Of a DNA stretch of 64,000 nucleotides, positions 52,753-63,407 are shown one piece after another. Every line of letters starts with the position of its first letter. The first letter of the stretch is position 1. Made by a program: the position numbers and the translations under genes. Source of the DNA: Cognatilysobacter claricitrinus (lineage in GTDB: Bacteria; Pseudomonadota; Gammaproteobacteria; Xanthomonadales; Xanthomonadaceae); assembly GCF_045866565.1 (NCBI RefSeq), contig NZ_BAAFZV010000003.1, positions 124,001 through 188,000 of the forward strand, in the 5' to 3' direction. Under the pieces are notes generated by a model. The model did no database searches. It was not told the DNA's origin and saw only the letters and a program-made list of their open reading frames with translations.

Positions 52753-53451
52753 CTACTCGCGCCAGGCGACGATCTGCCAGTTGTTGAACGGCGTATTGCC
52801 GTTGAGTGGCGTGATGTCGTAGCGCAGGCCGGCGGCATCGAGGCGGCCGCGCAGGAGCGCTTCTTCGGGATAGCGATGCGGCGCGGAATACATCCAGCCC
52901 GCGACCGCCGCGAACGTGTCGAATGCCTTGCTGGTGCGCGCACGCCAACCCGGCGTTTCCAACCCGCTGCGAATGAACAGCCGTGCGCCCGGCGCCAGCA
53001 TCGACGTGACCGCGTCGAGCACGCGAACCTGCGCCGCGGTATCGATGTATTGCAGGACGTCGAGCAGCGCGACGCTGCCCGAATGCTCCGGCATGACGTG
53101 CGCGAGGTCGACCGCGTCGAATGTCACGTCGCGCAGGCTGCTGCGCGCCGCGACGCGGCGCGCACGTTCGATCTTGGCGGCATCGATATCCACGCCGCGA
53201 TACGGAAGGTCGACGCCGGCTTCGCGCAGCGTGTGCGCGAGCAGGCCGATGCCGCAACCAAGGTCGAGCAGCGGTGCGCGCGTGTCGCGCAATGCGTTGG
53301 CGACGGCCGGGTACAGCGGGTCGCTGCCGAGCTTGGTGCGCGTGTAGTAGTAGTGCCAGCGATTGCCGAACGAACGTTCGGGCAGGAAGGCGCGCGCGAT
53401 GGTGCGTGCGCGCGCGCCGTCGAGCGGGCGACCGACCACCACGGCGCTCAC
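52753..53451 (-). CDS. SAM-dependent class I methyltransferase
   Basis: A 232-residue enzyme with the SAM-binding motif I LLDLGCGIGLLAHTL, motif II region YRGVDIDAAKIERA, and post-motif VALLDVLQYIDTAAQ. I take the GTG at 53451, which overlaps the stop of the SGNH gene (GTGA); the longer reading is arginine-rich and not protein-like. The substrate is unknown. It is the last gene of an alaA-SGNH-methyltransferase block. Confidence 0.82.
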   Translation of the reverse strand: MSAVVVGRPLDGARARTIARAFLPERSFGNRWHYYYTRTKLGSDPLYPAVANALRDTRAPLLDLGCGIGLLAHTLREAGVDLPYRGVDIDAAKIERARRVAARSSLRDVTFDAVDLAHVMPEHSGSVALLDVLQYIDTAAQVRVLDAVTSMLAPGARLFIRSGLETPGWRARTSKAFDTFAAVAGWMYSAPHRYPEEALLRGRLDAAGLRYDITPLNGNTPFNNWQIVAWRE

Positions 53452-54059
53452 GCGTCGTCGCCGAGAAGGCGATGCGCGGCGGGCAACGCCGCCTCGACCC
53501 AGCGCGCATACATCGCGCCGGATGGATGCAGTCCGTCGGCGACGAGCATGTCGTCGTGATCGCCGCCATCGCGACTGATCGGCGTGATGTCGACGAACGC
53601 GATGCCGCGCGCGGCGCACATCGCGCGCGCGACGTGGTTGAACTGGTCGATTTCGCGCGCGACGGCCACGCTGTCCCGGCCTTCGTTGCGCGCAAAGCGC
53701 GTGGCGCCCCAGTCGGGAATCGACAGCATCAGCATGCGGTCGACGCGGCCGGCGGCGAGCGTCGTCGCGGTGTCGAGCAGCGGGCCGAGTTCCTCGCGGT
53801 AGTCGCCGACGCTGCGGCCGCGGTACTGGTCGTTGACGCCGATGCCGATCGTCACGAAGTCGAACGTGCCGAGCGGTTGCGCCAGGACGATGCCGGTCCC
53901 GAGTTCGTCGCTGGTCCAGCCGGTGGTGGCGATCACGTGCGGGTCGTCGATGTCGACGCCACGATCGCGCAGCACGCGCGCGAGCTGCACCGGCCAGCGG
54001 TCGTTCGCGTCGACGCCTTCGCCGCAGGTGTAACTGTCGCCGAGCGCGAGGAAGCGCAC
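53448..54059 (-). CDS. SGNH/GDSL hydrolase
   Basis: A 203-residue esterase-type enzyme. Block I is LALGDSYTCGEG with the nucleophilic serine, block II and III are TGWTSDELG and IGIGVNDQYRG, and block V is DGLHPSGAMY with the catalytic aspartate and histidine. There is no signal peptide. The GTG start abuts the stop of the aminotransferase gene, so translation is coupled. Confidence 0.87.
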   Translation of the reverse strand: MRFLALGDSYTCGEGVDANDRWPVQLARVLRDRGVDIDDPHVIATTGWTSDELGTGIVLAQPLGTFDFVTIGIGVNDQYRGRSVGDYREELGPLLDTATTLAAGRVDRMLMLSIPDWGATRFARNEGRDSVAVAREIDQFNHVARAMCAARGIAFVDITPISRDGGDHDDMLVADGLHPSGAMYARWVEAALPAAHRLLGDDA

Positions 54060-54060
54060 G

Positions 54061-55308
54061 TCAGGCGACCTGTACGCGGCTCGCGCTGGCGGACTGCGCG
54101 CGTCGCTCGAGCACGCGGTCGACGCGCGAGAACACTTCGCGCAGCTGTTCGGGTTCGGGCAGCAGGGTGACGCGGAAATGGTCGCGGTCGCGCATGTTGA
54201 AGCTGGTGCCGGGGACGATCAGCACGCCTTCGGTTTCCAGCATCTCGAGCGCGAAGGCCTGGTCGTCGAAGCCGACCGCGGCGTCGCCGACGACTTGCGG
54301 AAAGCCGTACAGCGCGCCGGCCGGCGTGCTCATGCGCAGGTGGCGGCTCGCGGCGATGGTTTCGACGACGGCGCGTCGTGCTTCGAACAGGCGGCCGCCT
54401 GGCGCGGTGAGCGCGTGGATGGTCGACGCGCCCGACAGCGCGGCGTCGATCGCGAACTGGCCCGGCACGTTGGCGCACAGGCGCAACGCGCCGAGCAGGT
54501 CCATCGCGTGGTGGAAGTCGCCGACCGCGAGCGGGTCGCCGCTCAGCACCGCCCAGCCCACGCGCCAGCCACAGGCGCGATGCACCTTCGACAGGCCGCC
54601 GAACGACAGGCACGGCACGTCGCCGGCGAGCGGGGCGAGCGGCTGGAAGGTCGCGCCGTCGTAAAGGATTTCGTCGTAGATCTCGTCGGACATCAGCAGC
54701 AGGCGATGCTTCGCGGCGATCGCGACGATGCGCTCGAGCAGCTCGCGCGGATACACGGCGCCGGTCGGGTTGTTCGGATTGATCACGACGATCGCGCGCG
54801 TGCGCGGGGTGACCAGCGCTTCGATGACGTCGGGGTCGGGCAGGAAACCGTTTTCGGCCGCGCACGGGTAGTGCACCGCACGGCCGTCGTTGAGGATGGT
54901 CGCGGCCGTCCACAGCGGGTAGTCCGGCGACGGCACCAGCACTTCGTCGCCCGGGTTCAGCAGCGCGCGCAGCGACAGGTCGATCAGCTCGCTGACGCCG
55001 TTGCCGATGAACACGCGCTCAGGCGAGGCGTTGGGCGTGCCGCGGCGGCGGTGGAAGTCGGCCAGCGACTCGCGCGCACCCGGCAGGCCCTGCTGGTGGG
55101 TGTACGGGTCGGTTTCGTGGATGCGGTCGGCGATCGCGCGCTGCAGGTGTTCCGGCGCGCGGAACCCGAACGCGCCCGGGTTGCCGATGTTGAGCTTGAT
55201 CAGCTTGCGCCCCTGGGCTTCCAGCTCGCGCGCTCGCCGGGCCAGCTCCCCGCGGATTTCGTAGCGGACTTCGGACAGGCGTTCGCGGGTCTTGAGGGCG
55301 TGGGACAT
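54061..55308 (-). CDS. alaA: PLP-dependent aminotransferase (AlaA type)
   Basis: A 415-residue fold-type I aminotransferase, probably glutamate-pyruvate. Conserved features are LNIGNPGAFGF, the PLP-phosphate region NGVSELIDLSL, NPNNPTGAVYP, SDEIYDEILYDG and the lysine in FGGLSKVHRACGWRVGW. The length and details match AlaA rather than AspC. It heads a minus-strand block with SGNH hydrolase and methyltransferase genes and diverges from rsgA. Confidence 0.9.
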   Translation of the reverse strand: MSHALKTRERLSEVRYEIRGELARRARELEAQGRKLIKLNIGNPGAFGFRAPEHLQRAIADRIHETDPYTHQQGLPGARESLADFHRRRGTPNASPERVFIGNGVSELIDLSLRALLNPGDEVLVPSPDYPLWTAATILNDGRAVHYPCAAENGFLPDPDVIEALVTPRTRAIVVINPNNPTGAVYPRELLERIVAIAAKHRLLLMSDEIYDEILYDGATFQPLAPLAGDVPCLSFGGLSKVHRACGWRVGWAVLSGDPLAVGDFHHAMDLLGALRLCANVPGQFAIDAALSGASTIHALTAPGGRLFEARRAVVETIAASRHLRMSTPAGALYGFPQVVGDAAVGFDDQAFALEMLETEGVLIVPGTSFNMRDRDHFRVTLLPEPEQLREVFSRVDRVLERRAQSASASRVQVA

Positions 55309-55392
55309 GGAAGCGGCGGTGGGACGCGGAAAATGGCGGCCAGCCTACCGGAAAACCGGCCCAGCCCGCCCGGCGCTGGCGCCCGGTCTGGC

Positions 55393-55398
55393 TAGAAT
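55393..55398 (+). promoter_or_regulatory. -10 box of rsgA, leaderless geometry
   Basis: TAGAAT, then CGGCGC, then the ATG at 55405. The hexamer is identical to that of the SPOR gene and the spacing is the same. Confidence 0.55.
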
Positions 55399-55404
55399 CG
55401 GCGC

Positions 55405-56541
55405 ATGACGCAAACGCCGGCTTCCCCCACGCCCGACCCCGGCGCCCTTCAAGCGATCGGCTGGCCGATGGGCGAGGCCGGAGATGGCCCGGCCGCCTGG
55501 CGCGACGCCCTCGCGGCGCACCCCGGTGCGCGACCGGTCCGCGTGGTCGAGCAGCACCGCACCGGGTATGTGGTCGCAGACGCGCCGGGCGACGGCTTCA
55601 ACGTCGAATCGCTGGGCGACTGGCTGCGCCCCGCCGGTTATCGCGACGGCCGCACGGATCCCACCGACCGCCCCGGCGTCGGCGACTGGCTGCTGATCGA
55701 GGGCGACCGTCGCCAGGCCAAGGCGGTGGCGCTGCTGCCGCGCTGGTCGGCGATCAAGCGCGGCGCGGCCGGCGAGCATTACCGCCAGCAGCTGATCGCC
55801 GCGAACATCGACGTTGCTTTCGTGGTCTGCGGGCTCGACGGCGACTTCAACCCGCGCCGCATCGAGCGCTACCTGCTGCTGGTGCAGGGCGGCGGCGTCG
55901 AGCCGGTGGTGGTGCTGACCAAGATCGATCTGGCCGACGCGGACGCGGCGGCGGCGATCCTGCGCGCCGCGGTCGGTGAATCGCTCGCCGTCGTCGCGGT
56001 GAATTCGAAGGACGCCGCGAGCGTCGCGCAACTCGATCCGTGGCTGGGTGCGGGCCGCACCGCGGTGCTCGTCGGCAGTTCGGGCGCGGGCAAGTCGACG
56101 CTCACCAACACGCTGCTCGGCATCGAGAAGATGAAGACCGGCGAGGTGCGCGGCAACGACTCGCGTGGCCGCCATACCACCACGCATCGCGCGCTGATTC
56201 CGCTGCCGCAGGGCGGTTGCCTGATCGACACACCCGGCATGCGCGAACTCAAGCCGACCGGCGAGGAGGACGTCACCGACACGTTCGCCGACGTGGAAGC
56301 GCTCGCCGCCGAATGCCGCTTCCGCGACTGCAAGCACGAGAAGGAACCGGGGTGCGCGGTGCGCGCCGCGGTACAAGCGAAGACGCTCGATCCATTGCGT
56401 CTAGCGAACTTCATGAAGCTGTCCGGCGAGGTCGCAGGCGCGGCGACGCGACTCGCCACGCGCCGCCAGCAGAAGGCCGAGTCGAAACCGGGAAGCAAGC
56501 CGGGCGGCCGGCGTCCCGACGACAAGTACGGGAAGCGCTAG
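55405..56541 (+). CDS. rsgA: ribosome small-subunit-dependent GTPase RsgA
   Basis: A 378-residue circularly permuted GTPase for 30S maturation. An OB-fold N-terminal part is followed by G4 LTKIDLAD, G1 GSSGAGKSTL, the switch segment RGRHTTTHRALIPL, G3 DTPGMRELK, and the C-terminal zinc knuckle with CRFRDCKHEKEPGC. A basic tail with KPGSKPGGRRPDDKYGKR ends the protein. The first 40 residues are alanine/proline-rich and longer than in E. coli. The last base overlaps the next gene's start. Confidence 0.94.
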   Translation: MTQTPASPTPDPGALQAIGWPMGEAGDGPAAWRDALAAHPGARPVRVVEQHRTGYVVADAPGDGFNVESLGDWLRPAGYRDGRTDPTDRPGVGDWLLIEGDRRQAKAVALLPRWSAIKRGAAGEHYRQQLIAANIDVAFVVCGLDGDFNPRRIERYLLLVQGGGVEPVVVLTKIDLADADAAAAILRAAVGESLAVVAVNSKDAASVAQLDPWLGAGRTAVLVGSSGAGKSTLTNTLLGIEKMKTGEVRGNDSRGRHTTTHRALIPLPQGGCLIDTPGMRELKPTGEEDVTDTFADVEALAAECRFRDCKHEKEPGCAVRAAVQAKTLDPLRLANFMKLSGEVAGAATRLATRRQQKAESKPGSKPGGRRPDDKYGKR

Positions 56542-57815
56542 TGGCGACGCCCGCTTCGCTGACACCGGACATCGTGCATCACGCCGCGCTCGACGCGCGC
56601 ATGGTGCGCGTCGCCCGCGACATCCGCGTGCTCGCGCTGGTGAGCTGGCCCGCCGGCGAGGAAGCCGCGTTCCTCGCCGCTTACGCGGCCGGCACTGCGA
56701 AGCCGCCGGTGATCGCGTATCCGAAGATCGATTTCAGCGCCGCGCGCGCCGAACTCGAAGCGCTCGTGCGCGAAGCCGACCCGCAGCATCCGCTCGGCCA
56801 GTACCTGATCGACTCTGCGCGCAGCTGGAAGATCGCCGCGCTGATGTGCGAGTCGCTCGGCACGCCTACCGTGCTCGCGCATTCGAAGGAGTTGTACGGC
56901 ACGCCGAACGAGGCCCTGCCCGGAAACGGGCCGACCGCGCGCGAGGCCGCGCAGCATTTCATCTCGATCGCCGACGAGCTCGACAGCGGCCTGCTGTCGC
57001 CGTCGGAAAGCGTCCACATCTCGGCGACCGCGCTGCGCCTGCAATTGCAGAACGATCTCGACGACTACTTCAACCGCCGCGTCATCGACGTCGAACTCGA
57101 TCCCGACCTCATCGCCAAGGCCGCCGCCGGCGCCACGCGCATCCGCCTGCGCGCCAGCGCGAACTTCAGCCTGTACGACCGCGACCAGCTGCTCAACCAC
57201 GAAGCCTTCGTGCACTCGATCACCGCGCTCAACGGCCGCGAGCAGCCGGTGCTGTCGAGCCTGTCGCTGTCGTCGCCGCGCACCACCGCCACGCAGGAAG
57301 GCCTTGCGACGTTCGCCGAGCAGATCACCGGCAGCATCGACATCGGCCGCATGAAGCGCATTTCGCTGCGCATCGAAGCGGTCGCACGCGCGCTCGACGG
57401 CGCCGACTTCATCGAGGTGTTCCGCTTCTTCCTGGAGTCCGGCCAGACAGAGCAGGAGAGCTTCTCGTCGGCGCAGCGCATCTTCCGCGGCGTGCCGACC
57501 ACCGGCGGCTACGCGTTCACCAAGGACACCGTCTACGTGCGCGGCCTGGTCGGCGTGCATACGTTCTTCCGCTGGGCGCTGCGCAACCGCAAGCTGCCGC
57601 TGTGCCGCTACCTGTTCGCCGGCAAGATGACGCTGGCCGACGTGCAGCGCTTCGAGCCGCTGTTCGAGTCCGGCGCGCTGCTGCCGCCGCACTGGCAGCC
57701 GCCGTGGCTGACGCGCATCAACGGGCTCGCCGGGATGCTCGCGTTTTCGCTGTTCGCCAACCGCATCCGGCTCGACAGCATCGCCGACGAAGGCGGCTTC
57801 ATGCTCGATTTCTGA
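56541..57815 (+). CDS. flavohemoglobin-expression-modulating QEGLA protein (DUF1704)
   Basis: A 424-residue protein of the DUF1704/QEGLA family. The zinc-type motif NHEAFVHSI (HExxxH) and TATQEGLATFAE are both present, followed by GGYAFTKDTVYVRGL and the C-terminal helical part. The family includes eukaryotic microtubule-tyrosine carboxypeptidases, so a peptidase role is plausible; bacterial substrates are unknown. The GTG start uses the last base of the rsgA stop. Confidence 0.88.
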   Translation: MATPASLTPDIVHHAALDARMVRVARDIRVLALVSWPAGEEAAFLAAYAAGTAKPPVIAYPKIDFSAARAELEALVREADPQHPLGQYLIDSARSWKIAALMCESLGTPTVLAHSKELYGTPNEALPGNGPTAREAAQHFISIADELDSGLLSPSESVHISATALRLQLQNDLDDYFNRRVIDVELDPDLIAKAAAGATRIRLRASANFSLYDRDQLLNHEAFVHSITALNGREQPVLSSLSLSSPRTTATQEGLATFAEQITGSIDIGRMKRISLRIEAVARALDGADFIEVFRFFLESGQTEQESFSSAQRIFRGVPTTGGYAFTKDTVYVRGLVGVHTFFRWALRNRKLPLCRYLFAGKMTLADVQRFEPLFESGALLPPHWQPPWLTRINGLAGMLAFSLFANRIRLDSIADEGGFMLDF

Positions 57816-57901
57816 CGCCGGGCGCCCCCCACCGTGCGCGTGCGTCCGAACCGACCGATCCCGCCGGGTAGAATCGAGAGCCCGCCCCGCCTCGCGACCC
57901 G

Positions 57902-60199
<2,298 letters not shown>

Positions 60200-60203
60200 T
60201 CGG

Positions 60204-61181
60204 ATGGGCGCGGCGCGGCCCACGGCAACCATTCTCGTCATTGCGTATCGCAACGAAGGGACGATCGCCGACGCACTTCGCTCGGCGCTCGCGCAGACGG
60301 TGCCGTGCGAGATCATCGTGTCCGACGACTCGGGCGGCGACCGCACGCTCGATGTCGCCCGCGAGATTGCTGCAGGCTACGACGGGCCTCATCGGATCAC
60401 CATTCGTAGTACGCCCGTCAACATTGGCCTGTGCGCGCATCTAACTGAGCTTGCGCAACTTGCAACGGGCGACGTGCTCGTCTGTTTCGCCGGGGACGAT
60501 GCCAGCTATCCACAGCGCGTAGAGAAGCTGCTCGATCGCTTCGTTGCGTTTCCGGATGCGCAGATCGTCGGTTCGCATGTCGATGATGTCGATGCAACGG
60601 GCGCGCTTCTGAAAGCGGGAACGCGCGGAACTCCGGAGATGATCGACCAGCGCTGGCTGTTGCGGCGCGGCAAGCTCGCCGCGGTGCTTGGCGCATCGAT
60701 GGCGATCCGGCGGACACTCCTGACCGAGTTTCCGCCGCTGGAGGGCAAGGTCGAAGACAACATGCTCACCCTGCGCGCCGTTCTGGCTGGCGAGTGCCAC
60801 TGCCTGCCCCAGGCGCTCGTTGCCTACAGGCGGCATGACAGCAACCTGGGCGACTGGGTCTTCGACCGCAGCGGCACCGACTACGCCGCGTTCGAGCGCA
60901 GGCAGCGGCGTGTTCTTGCGATGTATCGGGAGATTGCGGCAGATCAGCGTCGGTGTATCGCGGCGAGACCGGATCTCCCGGTAGCGCGCCGGATGGCGGG
61001 GCAGCAGCTCGCTGACATGTACGCGCTGGAAGCCGACATGCGCGAAGCGGTTCTCGATCGTCCACGCCGGGAGTGGCTCGGTCCACTCTGGTCCGGTCTT
61101 CGTCATCCGGGCCTGCGCCGGAAAAGTGCGGAGCGCGCGCTCAAGCTACTGCTGCCGCGGAGCATCTTCGGCCGCGGCTGA
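60204..61181 (+). CDS. family 2 glycosyltransferase
   Basis: A 325-residue GT-A enzyme: ILVIAYRNEGTIADALRSAL at the nucleotide-sugar site, IIVSDDSGGDRTLDVA, and FAGDDASYPQR as the DxD-type metal site. A C-terminal half with positively charged helices may contact lipid-linked acceptors. Four bases separate it from maeB. Its stop abuts the stop of a convergent glycosyltransferase gene. GC looks lower than average for the window. Confidence 0.85.
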   Translation: MGAARPTATILVIAYRNEGTIADALRSALAQTVPCEIIVSDDSGGDRTLDVAREIAAGYDGPHRITIRSTPVNIGLCAHLTELAQLATGDVLVCFAGDDASYPQRVEKLLDRFVAFPDAQIVGSHVDDVDATGALLKAGTRGTPEMIDQRWLLRRGKLAAVLGASMAIRRTLLTEFPPLEGKVEDNMLTLRAVLAGECHCLPQALVAYRRHDSNLGDWVFDRSGTDYAAFERRQRRVLAMYREIAADQRRCIAARPDLPVARRMAGQQLADMYALEADMREAVLDRPRREWLGPLWSGLRHPGLRRKSAERALKLLLPRSIFGRG

Positions 61182-62117
61182 TCAGGCAGCGTGGGTCCGG
61201 CGCACCTTTTTTGCGAATCGCGTCCACAACCGCAGGGCGTCAAAGCCTGTCGCACCGGACCAGTGGGGTGCGGCGTCCCGCTGGGACCACAGGGTTGCGA
61301 GCAAAGGTCGCAGCGTCCCGTCATCAAGTGCACGCTCGATGTCGGCATGCAATCGCGCTGCGGTGCCTGCATCGCGCAGTCCACGCGTCGAGTACGCCGC
61401 AGCTAATGCGCGACGTGTCTGCAACCAGTCGACACTCTCGCGACGCCGACTTGTCGGCGCATGTTCGCGTCCCATGGCCGAGAACGCGTCGCAGTGCCGG
61501 CGAAATCGCACGAGCGGCTCAGGCACGTACCGCACGCCATTGCCCCCTGCGGCGCATAGCGCGAGCCACCAGTCATGATAGGTGTCATCCGGAAACGGTC
61601 GCGCGCGCTCCAGCAGGCCGCGTCGGATCAGCGTTGCGTGACCTGACACCGAATTGGCGAACAGGAATTTCACCGGCTGCGTGCCGTCGAGCATGTCGGT
61701 GTCATCGGAGACACGTCGCCCGAGGTCGGCGCCTTCACAGTCGATGTATAGCGAATCGCAATAGACGAGGTCAGCATCGCCGATCGAGTCGAGGAGACGA
61801 CGAAGCTTGGTCGGCTCCCAGAAGTCGTCCTGATCGCACGGCGCGAGGAAGGTGCCGCGACACAGAGACAGCGCTCGCTCGAAGCTTTTCGCAGGGCCCA
61901 AATTGGTGTCATTCGCCGACCACGACACGCGCACGTCGCGCGCAGCGTAGTCGGCCAGAATCGCTTGCGTTTCATCGCTCGAGCCATCGTCCACGGCTAC
62001 AAGCTCCAACTCCACGTCCCGCTGAGCGAGCACAGAGTCGATCTGCTCGCGTAGATAGCGCCCACCGTTATAGGTGCTCAGTGCGACGGAGACCGGGACA
62101 GTCTGCAAGGTCGTCAT
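61182..62117 (-). CDS. family 2 glycosyltransferase (rhamnosyltransferase-like)
   Basis: A 311-residue GT-A enzyme of the type found in O-antigen clusters. VSVALSTYNGGRYLREQIDS, ELVAVDDGSSDETQAIL and APCDQDDFWEPTKL are the donor and metal motifs, and YHDWWLALCAAGGNGVRYVPEPLVRFRRH-type residues follow in the acceptor region. It is not paralogous in detail to the adjacent one. The 3' ends of the two genes touch. No further polysaccharide genes are seen downstream in the window. Confidence 0.87.
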   Translation of the reverse strand: MTTLQTVPVSVALSTYNGGRYLREQIDSVLAQRDVELELVAVDDGSSDETQAILADYAARDVRVSWSANDTNLGPAKSFERALSLCRGTFLAPCDQDDFWEPTKLRRLLDSIGDADLVYCDSLYIDCEGADLGRRVSDDTDMLDGTQPVKFLFANSVSGHATLIRRGLLERARPFPDDTYHDWWLALCAAGGNGVRYVPEPLVRFRRHCDAFSAMGREHAPTSRRRESVDWLQTRRALAAAYSTRGLRDAGTAARLHADIERALDDGTLRPLLATLWSQRDAAPHWSGATGFDALRLWTRFAKKVRRTHAA

Positions 62118-62241
62118 GGGCGCTTGGAGCTGTCGGGGTGTAAGTGCGAACTTATACCCAACCGGGCCTCGGGCAGGAAGATTTGCCCGCGCCGTGCGCC
62201 GCCGCTCCGATGAGGGGCGGCGCGTCGCTCCTGCCGCCGCC

Positions 62242-63333
62242 TCAGGGCCTAAGCGTATAGACCGGTGCGTCGACGACGCCCTTCCGCACTTTCTCCAGCA
62301 CGCCGGCTAGTTCCGCTTTCCGTTCCGGATCGGTGGCGGATGCGACGAGGGCTTCGAGGACGGCGACGTGCGCTGTCTGCCGCGCATCTGCCGCAGGCAC
62401 CGCGATGTCCGGTTTGACACCGACATGCTCCCAGTTCGTATGCGTCACCGGATTGATCGATCGGCTATGCGGGATGAACGCTGCGAAGCCGTGGCCGAGG
62501 GGGTAGAGATCGCCCGGGTTGGAGCCGCCGCCGGTGGTTTCGCCGACAAGCGTCGCGCGCTTCTGCGTCTGCATGTCGTACGCGAACTCTTCGCCCCCGG
62601 AGAACGTGCCGGCTGATGTCAGCACGTAAACGGGCTTGGCGTAGCGCGGCTGCACGTTGGGATTGGTCCAGAACTGTTGGGTGCTGTCACTGGCGCGGCT
62701 GTAGATGTCGTTGAGATGGCGCTGGTCGCCGACCGGAAAAAAGTGACTCATCAGGTGGGCGACGGTGTTCGGCTCGCCGCCGTGGTTGCGGCGCAGATCG
62801 ACAATCAGCGCGTCGGTGCCCTGCAGCAGCGTCATCGCGGCGGACATCGCGTCGGCGACGAGTTCGGTCGGGCCGAAGCCGCGTACTTCGATGTAGCCGA
62901 TGTTGCCGGGCAGGCGCGAAATGCTTTCGATGCCGAAGCCGCGTTCGGCCATTTCTTCGCGACCACGCGCCACTTCGGCGGCATCCGGAAACGGCGGCGT
63001 TTCGGCGCTCGGCGGATGGAAGTCCGGGTCGTAATGGATGTTGAAGTGTCCGTCGTCGCCGAGCGTGCGCATGTCGTTCGCGAGGTGCTTTCCGAACGTG
63101 GCGATCGTCGCGTCATTCGAATAGATCCCGCTGCCCTCGCGACTGCGGATCGTGGACGCGAGCTTGGCGCCGGCGTCGGGGAAGACGTAACGCTTCTGCA
63201 GTTGCGTCGCGAGCGTTTCGATCACGTCATGCCGGTCGGTCGCGCTGATCGGCGCTTCGTCCGGCGCGTGCGCGGCGTGGGCGAGGGGCGCGAGCGCGAG
63301 CAGCGTCGCGAAGAAAAGGGTCGGTCGGTGCAT
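62242..63333 (-). CDS. exported S41 family peptidase
   Basis: A 363-residue protein with a signal peptide (MHRPTLFFATLLALAPLAHAA). An N-terminal helical domain is followed by the tail-specific-protease fold: GNIGYIEVRGFG, ALIVDLRRNHGG, VYVLTSAGTFSGGEEFAYD with the nucleophilic serine, and LVGETTGGGSNPG. No PDZ domain is seen, which is the retinol-binding-protein-like subclass of S41. AGGAGAG lies before the ATG at 63333; an upstream reading adds 17 residues. It is probably a periplasmic enzyme. Confidence 0.87.
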   Translation of the reverse strand: MHRPTLFFATLLALAPLAHAAHAPDEAPISATDRHDVIETLATQLQKRYVFPDAGAKLASTIRSREGSGIYSNDATIATFGKHLANDMRTLGDDGHFNIHYDPDFHPPSAETPPFPDAAEVARGREEMAERGFGIESISRLPGNIGYIEVRGFGPTELVADAMSAAMTLLQGTDALIVDLRRNHGGEPNTVAHLMSHFFPVGDQRHLNDIYSRASDSTQQFWTNPNVQPRYAKPVYVLTSAGTFSGGEEFAYDMQTQKRATLVGETTGGGSNPGDLYPLGHGFAAFIPHSRSINPVTHTNWEHVGVKPDIAVPAADARQTAHVAVLEALVASATDPERKAELAGVLEKVRKGVVDAPVYTLRP

Positions 63334-63407
63334 CGGGCAACTCTCCTTGTGGGTGGCGGCGCGCGCCGCTTGGCTACTAATCAATTAGTACTTACCGGCA
63401 AAAAAAC

